A DNA stretch of 64,000 nucleotides from Actinomyces sp. oral taxon 171 str. F0337 (GTDB lineage Bacteria > Actinomycetota > Actinomycetes > Actinomycetales > Actinomycetaceae): assembly GCF_005696555.1 (NCBI RefSeq), contig NZ_CP040005.1, forward strand, positions 310,001 to 374,000, in the 5' to 3' direction. This document shows positions 25,572-33,746 of the stretch, one piece after another. The notes below the pieces were generated by a model. The model searched no databases. It had not been told where the DNA came from and saw only the letters and a program-made list of their open reading frames with translations. Both the position numbers and the translations under genes were made by a program. Numbering within the stretch: the first letter of the stretch is position 1; each line of letters opens with the position of its first letter.

Positions 25572-26705
25572 GTGACAGCGCCACTCCCAACACTTCATGA
25601 CCGCATCCCCCAGATCACCCGGCCCTGCACGAGTCGGGTCGAGAAGGGGCCCGACGACGCGACCCCGCAGCCCGGCCCGGGCGAGCCGGTCCCCCCTAGG
25701 GCCGGCCCGCGCAAGGCACCCCGCCGCAAGGTCCTGCGCGAGCGCTTTCTGACCTGGCTCCCACTGGCCCTGGTCCTGCTCGGCGTCGCCGTTCTCCTGT
25801 ACCCGGTCATGGCGACTCAGCACAACAACGATGAGCAGCAGCGCCTGGCCACGATGTACACCGCCTCCGTGAACGCGGCCGGGCCGGAGGCCATCGCCGC
25901 GGAGCGCGCCTCCGCCGAGACCTACAACAACAACCTGGAGAGCGCGCCGATCCTCGACCCCTGGCTCGAGCTGCAGCGTCCTGACACCCCCCAGTACCAG
26001 GCCTACCTCCATGAGATGGACATCGACCCGGTCATGGCCCGGATCGTCATCCCCTCCGTCCACGTGAGCCTGCCCGTCTACCACGGCACTGACAGCCGCA
26101 CCCTGGCGGAGGGAGTCGGGCACCTGTTCGGCACGAGCCTGCCGATCGGCGGCCCCTCCACCCATGCAGTCCTCACCGGTCACACCGGGCTGCCCACCGC
26201 GACCATGTTCGACAACCTCAGCCAGGTCAAGAAGGGTGACGCCTTCTACATCTCCTCCCTGGGGCAGACCCTCAAGTACGAGATCACCGACATCACGGTC
26301 GTCAAGCCCGACGAGACCGACTCCCTGCGCAAGGTCCCCGGACGCGACCTGGTCACCCTCATCACCTGCACGCCCTACGGCGTCAACTCCCACCGTCTCC
26401 TGGTCACCGGTGAGCGCGTCCCCATGGATCCCACGGCCGCCGCGGCCGAGGAGGCCAAGGCCCTGCCTGCCTCCATGCAGACCTGGATGAAGGCCATCAT
26501 CGCCGTCGTCGTCATCATCATGACGATCGTCACCGGCATCCTCGTGCGCCTGTGGTGGATGCGTCGTCGCCGGAGCCCCCGGGGCGCCGGAGGTCGGACC
26601 GCCAAGGACTCGGCCTCCACGGCTCGGACGGTTGAGCCGCCGGACCCCGGGGACGGAGTCCCCCTACAGGCCGATCAACAGCGCCGCCGGCGAACAGGAG
26701 GATGA
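25572..26705 (+). CDS. srtC1: Type 1 fimbria-specific class C sortase SrtC1
   Basis: A 377-residue class C sortase from the GTG at 25572, which has AAGGAAGG upstream. It has an N-terminal membrane helix (WLPLALVLLGVAVLLYPV), the class C lid motif Asp129-Pro-Trp131 in APILDPWLELQ, catalytic His204 in LTGHTGLP, Cys266 in TLITCTPYG and Arg275 in NSHRL. A second helix near the C-terminus (AIIAVVVIIMTIVTGILVRL) and a basic Pro-rich tail follow. It polymerises FimP at the outer face of the membrane. The lid DPW is the usual aromatic anchor that closes the active site. Confidence 0.93.
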   Translation: MTAPLPTLHDRIPQITRPCTSRVEKGPDDATPQPGPGEPVPPRAGPRKAPRRKVLRERFLTWLPLALVLLGVAVLLYPVMATQHNNDEQQRLATMYTASVNAAGPEAIAAERASAETYNNNLESAPILDPWLELQRPDTPQYQAYLHEMDIDPVMARIVIPSVHVSLPVYHGTDSRTLAEGVGHLFGTSLPIGGPSTHAVLTGHTGLPTATMFDNLSQVKKGDAFYISSLGQTLKYEITDITVVKPDETDSLRKVPGRDLVTLITCTPYGVNSHRLLVTGERVPMDPTAAAAEEAKALPASMQTWMKAIIAVVVIIMTIVTGILVRLWWMRRRRSPRGAGGRTAKDSASTARTVEPPDPGDGVPLQADQQRRRRTGG

Positions 26706-26795
26706 CCCGTTCAGTGACGTGCAGGCGCGCGAGTCGTGAGCAGTCCCGCACAGGAATCGCTGCTGACTTCCTATTGGTTGGTGCGAGCAAGAACT

Positions 26796-26801
26796 TACGA
26801 T
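26796..26801 (+). promoter_or_regulatory. -10 box of a leaderless transcript (PAP2 gene)
   Basis: TACGAT ends 6 nt before the GTG at 26808; TTGGTT lies 16 nt upstream of it as a possible -35. This separates the PAP2 gene from the fimbrial operon. Confidence 0.55.
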
Positions 26802-26807
26802 CGGCCG

Positions 26808-27791
26808 GTGGCCTCCTTTCAGTCGCAGACCTCCCGCTCCCTGGGACAGCTGCGCCTGCGTGGAGGCCTGCTGGCCCTGTCCTGCCTGGCGGCGACGCTC
26901 GGTCTGTGGGGGCTGTTCGTGTTCACCCACACCGGCCAGGTCCTCGACGCCATGGCCCTGGAGGGCTCGGAGATCGGCTCGCACTACGTGAGCGCCCACG
27001 CCCGCACCCTGCTGTCCGTGGTGTCCATGCCCGCGGCCGTCGTCCTCGTGGTGACGATCCTCGTCATCGGTCTGCTGCGGCGCAGCCACCGGCGCGCCGT
27101 GTGGGCCGTCGTAGCCGTGGCCGGGGCCAACCTGACCACTCAGGTCCTCAAGTACCAGTTCCTGTGGCGGCCGGACTTCAACATCACTGAGCGCTGGGAC
27201 AACGCCAACACCCTGCCCTCGGGGCACACGACCATGGCGGCCTCCGCCGCGGTGGCCCTCATCCTGCTGTCGGGGCGGCGCTGGCGGCCGCTGTCGGCCT
27301 GGGCCGGGGCGCTGTTCACCATCGCCATGGGCTACTCCACCCTCGTGTGCCAGTGGCACCGCCCCTCCGACGTCCTGGCCGGGATCCTCGTGCCCGTGGC
27401 CTGGGGCGCCCTCGCCGTGGCCGGCGGGGCCTGGCGCGCCTCCTGGTCCCTGCGTGAGGGAACCGGGGAGGAGGGCTCCGGTGAGGTGCCCGAGCTGACC
27501 ACCGTGGGAACGATCCCGGTGACGGCCGCAGGACCGCGCCTGTGGCACCAGCTCGTCGGCAACATTCTGCTGGCCGTTACCGGCATCGTGTGCACCCTGG
27601 GGGCGCTCGGCCTGGGGGTCTGGGTGTGGCGGCACCTGGACGGCCCGGACTCGCGCTGGCAGCTCTTCAGCGCCTACGCCACCGGGTCGGTGGCCGTCGT
27701 CGGCGTCACCTGCCTGTTCCTGTCCGCGCTCGTCTCGCTCACCGACTGGGGCCGCACCCGCCGCAAGCACGCCCCCCGCCACCGCGACTGA
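26808..27791 (+). CDS. PAP2-family phosphatase, membrane-bound
   Basis: A 327-residue polytopic protein. All three parts of the phosphatidic acid phosphatase type 2 signature are present: KYQFLWRP (KxxxxxxRP), LPSGHTT (PSGH), and a third motif ending CQWHRPSDVLAG (H-x-x-x-D). Six main helices carry the active site facing outside, and two further helices follow after a linker. Likely substrates are lipid phosphates such as undecaprenyl pyrophosphate or phosphatidate. The GTG at 26808 is preferred because a TACGAT box lies 6 nt upstream; an in-frame start at 26736 would add 24 residues. It ends 14 nt before the end of the convergent kinase gene. Confidence 0.85.
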   Translation: MASFQSQTSRSLGQLRLRGGLLALSCLAATLGLWGLFVFTHTGQVLDAMALEGSEIGSHYVSAHARTLLSVVSMPAAVVLVVTILVIGLLRRSHRRAVWAVVAVAGANLTTQVLKYQFLWRPDFNITERWDNANTLPSGHTTMAASAAVALILLSGRRWRPLSAWAGALFTIAMGYSTLVCQWHRPSDVLAGILVPVAWGALAVAGGAWRASWSLREGTGEEGSGEVPELTTVGTIPVTAAGPRLWHQLVGNILLAVTGIVCTLGALGLGVWVWRHLDGPDSRWQLFSAYATGSVAVVGVTCLFLSALVSLTDWGRTRRKHAPRHRD

Positions 27792-27805
27792 CGCGTATCC
27801 GGCCC

Positions 27806-29488
27806 CTACTCCTCGACGGCGGCGGCCGGGAGCCTGACGGTGAAGGTGGTCCCGTGGTCCTCGGGCGCGGTGGAGGAGTCGACGTCGATGCTGCCTCCGT
27901 GGGACTGGACGATGGCCAGCGCGATCGACATGCCCAGGCCCGTCGAGCCGGTACGCCGCTCACGCGAGGAGTCCCCCCGGGCGAAGCGCTCGAAGAGACG
28001 GTCGCGCACGTCCGGGGCGATCCCCGGGCCGTCGTCGTGGATGCGCACGATGAGCGTGTCGCGCTCGCGCGCCAGCGTCGCGGTCACATGGCTGCCGGCG
28101 GGGGTATGGACCCGGGCGTTGGCCAGAAGGTTGACAATGACCTGACGCAGGCGGGCCTCGTCGCCGATGACCAGTGGCGGCTCGGGCAGGAAGTCCTCGG
28201 CCTCGTCCGCCGTGGCGTCGGCCGGCGGCTCCAGGACGGCCAGGTCCAGCCGCCAGTCGTGGTCGGGGCCGGCCGCACGGGCGTCGGCCACCGTGTCCAC
28301 CAGGAGACCGACCAGGTCCACCTCCTCGCGGCGCAGCTCGCGCCCGGCGTCCAGGCGGGCCAGCAGCAGCAGGTCCTCGACGAGCGCCGTCATCCGCACC
28401 GACTCGGAGTGCACGCGCTCCAGGGCGTAGGTGGCCTCCTCCGGAAGGTCGGCATCGGCCCCCTCCCGGCGGATGAGCTCGGTGTAGCCGCGGATCGAGG
28501 CCAGCGGTGTGCGCAGCTCGTGGGAGGCGTCAGCGACGAACTGACGCACCTGCGTCTCCGAGCGCTGGCGCGCGGTCAGAGCGGACTCCACGTGCCCCAG
28601 CAGCGTGTTGAGGGCGCCGCCGACCTGCCCGACCTCGGCCGAGGAGTCCAGGTCCGCCTTCTCCACGCGGTCCTCGATGCTCACCTCGCCGCGCTCCAGC
28701 GGCTGAGAGGCCACGCGGTGCGCAGTGCGGGCCACCCGCTCCAGCGGCGCCAGCGCGGAACGCACCATGGTCCGCCCAGCCAGGGCCACCACGAGGGCGC
28801 CCACCAGGGCCACCGCCAGCTCGATGAGCAGCTGGGTGCGGATGAGCCCCTTGTCCCCCTCCAGGGAGAGCCCGGTGATGACCGTGCTGCCCGAGGCCTC
28901 GTCACGCGTGGCCACCACCCGGTAGGTGCCCAAATGGTGCAGGTGGACGGTGACGGGGTGGTCCTCGGTGGCCTTGGACAGCAGCAGCCGGCAGTCCTCC
29001 TTGGAGATGGCCGCGTAGTGGCCGTCCTTGTCGATGTAGGCGGCGGCCTCGCTGCTGGAGGCCGACGTCTGCGCCGTGATGAGCGTCAGCGTGCCGGTCG
29101 ACTGCCCGGCGGCGTCAAGACCTGGAGGGACCCCCTGCTTGCCGGGGTCGCCGTCGGCCCCGCCCGCCCCGTCGGGCTGGCCTCCCGGTTTCTCCGTGCC
29201 CTCCTGGACCGCCTCATCGGAGGCCTTCCTGGCCTCCTGCGTCAGGTCGTGGCGCTTGTCGGCGGCACGCTGAGCGGCCGCCATCAGCTGACTGTCCGTC
29301 CGCGCCATGAGGGTGTGGCGCAGGCTGACGGTGGAGAAGGAGCTCATGACTGCCGCCATGACCAGGACCAGCCCGAGCACTCCGACCACCAGCCGGGTGC
29401 GCAGGCTGCGAGGAGGCGTGAGGAGCGAGCCGGGCCCCCACGAGCGCAGGCTCATCCGCTGCCTGGTCGGTGCCGGTTGCTGGGACAT
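27806..29488 (-). CDS. Two-component sensor histidine kinase
   Basis: A 560-residue kinase. Helix one (LVVGVLGLVLVMAAVMSSF) and helix two (LLIELAVALVGALVVALAG) enclose a loop of about 165 residues outside the cell. Then come a HAMP segment, the H-box FVADASHELRTPLASIRGY, the N-box NLLANARVHTPAG, and the G-boxes DDGPGI and GSTGLGMS. It is of the TcrY/TrcS-like group of actinobacteria. The outer loop has a Gly/Asp/Pro-rich insert, so the signal cannot be guessed. The response regulator gene lies immediately upstream with 10 nt between them. Confidence 0.92.
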   Translation of the reverse strand: MSQQPAPTRQRMSLRSWGPGSLLTPPRSLRTRLVVGVLGLVLVMAAVMSSFSTVSLRHTLMARTDSQLMAAAQRAADKRHDLTQEARKASDEAVQEGTEKPGGQPDGAGGADGDPGKQGVPPGLDAAGQSTGTLTLITAQTSASSSEAAAYIDKDGHYAAISKEDCRLLLSKATEDHPVTVHLHHLGTYRVVATRDEASGSTVITGLSLEGDKGLIRTQLLIELAVALVGALVVALAGRTMVRSALAPLERVARTAHRVASQPLERGEVSIEDRVEKADLDSSAEVGQVGGALNTLLGHVESALTARQRSETQVRQFVADASHELRTPLASIRGYTELIRREGADADLPEEATYALERVHSESVRMTALVEDLLLLARLDAGRELRREEVDLVGLLVDTVADARAAGPDHDWRLDLAVLEPPADATADEAEDFLPEPPLVIGDEARLRQVIVNLLANARVHTPAGSHVTATLARERDTLIVRIHDDGPGIAPDVRDRLFERFARGDSSRERRTGSTGLGMSIALAIVQSHGGSIDVDSSTAPEDHGTTFTVRLPAAAVEE

Positions 29489-29498
29489 CTGCGGGTGC

Positions 29499-30245
29499 TC
29501 AGGAGCGCTCGTCCGTGCCGGCCACCGGCTTGAGGACGTATCCGACGCCGCGCATCGTGTGGATCATGGGCTCGCGGCCCTTGTCGATCTTGCGGCGCAG
29601 GTAGGAGATGTAGAGCTCGACGATATTGGCCTGCCCGCCGAAGTCGTAGTTCCACACACGGTCCAGGATCTGCGGCTTGGACAGAACCCGGCGGGGGTTG
29701 CGCATGAGGTAGCGCAGCAGCTCGAACTCGGTGGCGGTCAGCTGGATCTCGTCGTCACCGCGCCAGACCTCGTGGGAGTCCTCGTCCATGCGCAGGTCCC
29801 CGACCTCCAGCAGGGAGGCGGGCTTCTCCTCGCTGGCCCCCGAGCGGCGCAGCAGGGCACGCAGTCGGGCCACGACCTCCTCCAGGGAGAAGGGCTTGGT
29901 GACGTAGTCGTCGCCGCCGGCGGTCAGGCCGGCCACGCGGTCCTCGACGGCGTCCTTGGCCGTCAGGAACAGGACCGGAACGTTCGGGAGGTGGCCACGC
30001 ACCCGGCGCATGACCTCCAGGCCGTCGAAGTCGGGCAGCATGATGTCCAGGACGATGACGTCGGGGTCGATCTCCTGGGCGGATCGGACGGCTGCGATCC
30101 CGGTGCCGGCGGTCGTGACCTCCCAGCCCTCGTAACGCAGGGCGGAGGCGAGCAGGTCGGCGAGCATCTGCTCGTCGTCGACGACCAGGACGCGCAGGGG
30201 GGAGCCGTCGGCGCGGGTGAGGTTCTCGGTGGGGGCGTTAGTCAC
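29499..30245 (-). CDS. Two-component response regulator, OmpR family
   Basis: A 248-residue regulator. The receiver has the acidic pair VVDDE (Asp23/Asp24), the phosphorylated Asp67 in DVIVLDIMLPDFDG and the lysine in VTKPFSLEE. A winged-helix DNA-binding domain follows with RYLMRNPRRVLSKPQILDRV and the wing MIHTMRGVGYVLKP. The GTG start gives MTNAPTE. It is cotranscribed with its kinase and divergent from the PAS-protein pair at 30541. Confidence 0.93.
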   Translation of the reverse strand: MTNAPTENLTRADGSPLRVLVVDDEQMLADLLASALRYEGWEVTTAGTGIAAVRSAQEIDPDVIVLDIMLPDFDGLEVMRRVRGHLPNVPVLFLTAKDAVEDRVAGLTAGGDDYVTKPFSLEEVVARLRALLRRSGASEEKPASLLEVGDLRMDEDSHEVWRGDDEIQLTATEFELLRYLMRNPRRVLSKPQILDRVWNYDFGGQANIVELYISYLRRKIDKGREPMIHTMRGVGYVLKPVAGTDERS

Positions 30246-30265
30246 GTCGTCTATTCAACAGGAAG

Positions 30266-30287
30266 GCGCTGTGCTCGACCACAGCGC
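30266..30287. promoter_or_regulatory. Perfect 8-bp inverted repeat upstream of the response regulator
   Basis: GCGCTGTG-N6-CACAGCGC lies about 20 bp before the regulator start, in the 295-bp divergent gap (30246-30540). It could be an operator or an mRNA hairpin. Nothing else certain was seen in the gap apart from the ribosome binding site CAGGAG before 30541. Confidence 0.45.
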
Positions 30288-30540
30288 AACCTGTGTCTCG
30301 ACTGTGTTACCGATCTGAGACCCAACGGTGACACAGTGACGCGTGTGCTGTGACATGCTTATGCGGTCATGCGTCTTGGTTGTTGATCTCCACATCCGCA
30401 TGCACTAGGACGTTACTTCGTAGCGTAGCCCCATAGAGAGCGGCCCAGGGGTATCTCAGCCGTCCCCTCGTCCAGGGGGTGTCGCCGTCGGTGAGCCGGC
30501 GCCGACCTCGTTTCCCTCATACAGCAACAGCAGGAGAGTC

Positions 30541-31893
30541 ATGGAATACGTCGATGGCAACGAGCGCCGCTTCGGTGCCGAGGACCTGTTCTTCTCAACG
30601 ACGGATACCAAGGGCGTCATTCGCAGGACGAACCGGGTATTCGATTCGCTGTCCCGTTACAGCCCCGACGAGCTCGTCGGCTCTCCGCACAACATCATCC
30701 GGCACGACGATATGCCCGCCGGTGCCTTCAAGCTCATGTGGGATGAGCTGGCACAGGGGCGCTCGTCGTGCGTCTACGTGCTCAACCGGGCCAAGGACGA
30801 CCTGGACTACTGGGTCTTCGCCACGATCGCCCCCCTGTCCGACGGCTACCTGTCGGTGCGCGTGCGTCCGACCAACCACGCCATGTTCACCCCGGTCAAG
30901 GAGATCTACGCCCGGGTACGGGCCGCCGAGCGCGCCTACGCCGAGGAGGGCCACGGGCGCCGGGAGGTCGCCGAGCACGGCGCGGCGCTGATGACCGAGG
31001 AGCTGGCGAAGCTCCAGTACCACGACCTGCACAACTTCGCCCGGGCCGCGCTTCCGCGCGAGCTGGCGCTCCTGGTCGTCGAGGGCGTCCGGGTGCCGCC
31101 GCGAGCCGAGTCCGACAACCCCATGTTCGCTGTCCTGCAAGCCGTCGCGGCGATCGAACGGGACACCGACGAGCTCATCTACCAGCTCGGCGAGTACCAG
31201 GAGCTCATCAACGGCCTGGGCTCCTGGGCCGGTGGGGTGCGCTCGGTCATTAACCGGGCCAACCGCGTGGGCTCCCTCATGGGGGAGGTGACCAGTCCCG
31301 ACGGCGAGTCCTCCGTCCCCACCGTCTCCGAGCGCGTCAAGGAGCGCGGGGCTCAGGCCGTCGAGGTGCTCCGCCAGCTCAACTCATCCCTGGTGGCGCT
31401 CTACGAGGCGGCCTCCGAGGTGCGCTTCCGCAGCTCGATGATGCGTCTTCACACCCTCATGGCCGGCATCTTCGCCGCCGCCGTCCTGGACGGTCAGGAG
31501 GTGGAGTCCGCCGACGCCATCGGCGACCTCGCCGAGGCGATGCTCTCCGACCTGGAGGAGCTCGTGCCCTCCTGCCAGGAGGCCGCGAACCTGGCCGAGC
31601 GCCTGGAGAGCGATCTGCGCACCGTGGTCAGCAACCTCGACCGCGTCAAGCGACCCTTCCAGCGCTGGATCCGCGCCCTCCAGGACGAGGGAGTTCAGGC
31701 CCTGGTCGACGGCGTCGACGCCGAGGCCGCCCTGCAGGAGGCCATCGACGTGGGTGAGCAGGGCTTCCCGGAGACGGCCTCGCTGGCCGAGCTGGCCGCC
31801 AAGGCCCGAGGCGTCGTCGTGACCCTGGATGAGTCCGTCATTCGTGAGCGGGTGACGACGGTCCGCGAGAGTCTGAGCCGCCTGGGGGAGTAG
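30541..31893 (+). CDS. Aer-type PAS-domain protein without a chemotaxis output domain (copy 1)
   Basis: A 450-residue soluble protein. Residues 15-110 form a PAS domain very like the FAD-binding PAS of the aerotaxis receptor Aer: FFSTTDTKGVIRRTN then SPHNIIRHDDMP. Asn31, Arg54, His55, Asp57 and Trp67 have the same spacing as Asn34, Arg57, His58, Asp60 and Trp70 of E. coli Aer, so flavin binding is likely. The rest (about 120-450) is helical, with FRSSMMRLHTLMAGIFAAAV and later VVSNLDRVKRPFQRW. There is no membrane helix, MCP signalling hairpin, kinase or GGDEF domain. A paralogue follows at 32063. Redox or oxygen sensing is inference; the output is unknown. Confidence 0.75.
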   Translation: MEYVDGNERRFGAEDLFFSTTDTKGVIRRTNRVFDSLSRYSPDELVGSPHNIIRHDDMPAGAFKLMWDELAQGRSSCVYVLNRAKDDLDYWVFATIAPLSDGYLSVRVRPTNHAMFTPVKEIYARVRAAERAYAEEGHGRREVAEHGAALMTEELAKLQYHDLHNFARAALPRELALLVVEGVRVPPRAESDNPMFAVLQAVAAIERDTDELIYQLGEYQELINGLGSWAGGVRSVINRANRVGSLMGEVTSPDGESSVPTVSERVKERGAQAVEVLRQLNSSLVALYEAASEVRFRSSMMRLHTLMAGIFAAAVLDGQEVESADAIGDLAEAMLSDLEELVPSCQEAANLAERLESDLRTVVSNLDRVKRPFQRWIRALQDEGVQALVDGVDAEAALQEAIDVGEQGFPETASLAELAAKARGVVVTLDESVIRERVTTVRESLSRLGE

Positions 31894-31930
31894 TTGGTGA
31901 TAATCCACAATATAGATTCCACCTCATTGG

Positions 31931-31965
31931 TGACAATGTCATAAATAGTCTTCCGCGGGCCCGCG
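31931..31965. promoter_or_regulatory. Two palindromes between the PAS paralogues
   Basis: TGACAATGTCA (31931-31941) and the perfect CGCGGGCCCGCG (31954-31965) lie in the 169-bp gap. The stretch around them is AT-richer than its neighbours. They may be an operator and a weak hairpin controlling the second gene. Confidence 0.35.
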
Positions 31966-32062
31966 CGTGTCATTAAGGTTCTTCCGGCACTGTGCGAGGA
32001 GCTAAGGAAATGGTCCTCGACGAGGTGCTCCCGCGAACCATCTACCATGAAGGAGAGCACCC

Positions 32063-33397
32063 ATGGAGTCGCAGGTCGGGTACGAGCGCTTGTTCGATCC
32101 ACAGGACGTCTTCTTTTCCACCACGGACCTGAAAGGTGTTATTCAGAACACCAACAGGACATTCGATACGCTCTCGCGCTACTCGCGTGATCGTCTCATC
32201 GGGTCTCCGCACAACATCATTCGTCACCTGGACATGCCGTCCGGCCTCTACCGCCTCATCTGGGATGATCTGAAGTCCCAGCGTCCGGCCTGCGGCTACA
32301 TCACCAACCGTGCGGTGGACGGTCTGGACTACCGGGTCTTCGCCACGATCGTGCCGCTGCGTCAGGGGTACCTCTCAGTGCGGATCAAACCGATGGACAC
32401 CGTGACCCGGAACAAGGTCGAGGAGGCCTACCGTCGGGTGCGTGGCAAGGAGCGCGATCTCGAGGCCCGGGGCGCCTCGCGCCACCAGCTCGGCGAGTTC
32501 GGCGGTCGCGAGCTGGCCGCGGAGCTGACGGCCCTGGGCTTCTCCTCGCTGCACGACATGACGCTGGCGACCCTGCCGCGTGAGGTGGCCGCCCTGGTCA
32601 ACTCCGGGGTGCGCGTCCCGGCGGCCGCTCCCGAGAGCCTGGGTGCCGTGGCCCGGATCCTCAACACGGTGGCCGCCATGGAGAAGGACACCAACGCCCT
32701 GGTCTTCGAGCTCGACGAGTACCTGCGCCTCATCACCACCATGGAGGCCACTCACGACTCCGCTCGGACGGTGGAGGCGCGGGTGGGTCGCATCGGTCAG
32801 CTGGTCTCCCACGACGCCGGCAACAGCGCCCAGACCAAGACGCAGATGCTCGCCGAGCGCATCGCCGAGCTCACAGGGGCCGCGGGATCGGAGCTGACCG
32901 GACTGCCCTCGCGCCTGCAGGTCCTGCACCAGTCGGTCACCGAGCTGCGCTTCTCCGTGGCCCTCATGCGCCTGCTCACCCTCATGGTGGGGCGCTTCGC
33001 CCAGTCCATCCTCGACGGCAGCGAGGTGGACGCCGTGCACTCCCTGACGGACCTGTGCGAGGCGCTCGAGTCCGGCTTCCGCGGACTGGACCCCGTGCTG
33101 CGGGCCGTGAGCACGCAGGTCGCTCAGCTCAACGACGCCCTGCACACGGTCACCTCCAGCCTGGACCGCGCGGCCCGGCGCCTGGGCCAGTGGGTTGACC
33201 TGCGTGGTGGCGGAGCCGGCTCCTCGGGCTCGCCGGTCGTTGATGAGGTCGCCCAGCTCGCCTCGCGCGGCTTCCCCGAGGTCCGCTCCTTGGCCGAGCT
33301 GGCCGCTGAGTGCCGCGGACTGCACCTGCCTTACGACGAGAACATCGCCGCTCAGCGCCTGGCCGCCGTGCGCAGCGCCCTGGCCGAGCTCATCTGA
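32063..33397 (+). CDS. Aer-type PAS-domain protein without a chemotaxis output domain (copy 2)
   Basis: A 444-residue paralogue of the preceding gene. The PAS domain has VFFSTTDLKGVIQNTN and SPHNIIRHLDMP, again with Asn31, Arg54, His55, Asp57 and Trp67 at the Aer spacing. The helical C-terminal region keeps the pattern TELRFSVALMRLLTLMVGRF, LDGSEVDAVHSLTDLCEALE and VTSSLDRAARRLGQW, showing that this region is a conserved domain rather than a random coil. AAGGAGA lies just before the ATG. The two proteins may act as a pair or form hetero-oligomers; this is inference from their tandem arrangement and equal length. Confidence 0.75.
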   Translation: MESQVGYERLFDPQDVFFSTTDLKGVIQNTNRTFDTLSRYSRDRLIGSPHNIIRHLDMPSGLYRLIWDDLKSQRPACGYITNRAVDGLDYRVFATIVPLRQGYLSVRIKPMDTVTRNKVEEAYRRVRGKERDLEARGASRHQLGEFGGRELAAELTALGFSSLHDMTLATLPREVAALVNSGVRVPAAAPESLGAVARILNTVAAMEKDTNALVFELDEYLRLITTMEATHDSARTVEARVGRIGQLVSHDAGNSAQTKTQMLAERIAELTGAAGSELTGLPSRLQVLHQSVTELRFSVALMRLLTLMVGRFAQSILDGSEVDAVHSLTDLCEALESGFRGLDPVLRAVSTQVAQLNDALHTVTSSLDRAARRLGQWVDLRGGGAGSSGSPVVDEVAQLASRGFPEVRSLAELAAECRGLHLPYDENIAAQRLAAVRSALAELI

Positions 33398-33549
33398 GCC
33401 CCGTTCGAGACTCAGCCGACGATCTTCGGGAACCTGCGTGGGGGACGAGGGTCGTGGCGGGGCGCGATGCTGGACGGCCGCCCGCTGAGAGCCGTGCGCC
33501 GGCGGGTGATCTCGTCGAGACGAAAGTCGTTTCTCCAGACACTGCCGGG

Positions 33550-33577
33550 TTGGAAAAGGTGGGTGGTGCGTTACAGT
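33550..33577 (+). promoter_or_regulatory. Probable topA promoter
   Basis: TTGGAA (33550-33555) is followed after 16 nt by TACAGT (33572-33577). It lies about 170 nt upstream of the topA GTG. The rest of the 349-bp gap (33398-33746) shows no gene. Confidence 0.5.
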
Positions 33578-33746
33578 CGGCTGAGAGCCGGCACGAGCCG
33601 ACTCCCCGCCGTCCCCTTCGTCGAGGGCCCGGACCGCCCGGATCGTCACGATCCAGAGGAGACCGCCGGGACCTGCAGACGATGTGAACCACCCGCAGAC
33701 CCACCAGCCGCGGCCAGCCGCGCACCACCCCTGAGGAAGGCTTTAC

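Noticed and set aside
27542..29533. Long plus-strand frame opposite the histidine kinase
   Set aside because: Antisense shadow in high-GC DNA; the kinase motifs are complete on the minus strand.
30042..30058. A TGTCCA-N6-TGAC match inside the response regulator gene
   Set aside because: It is in coding sequence, incomplete (last base differs) and unpaired, so it is likely a chance match to the repeat motif.
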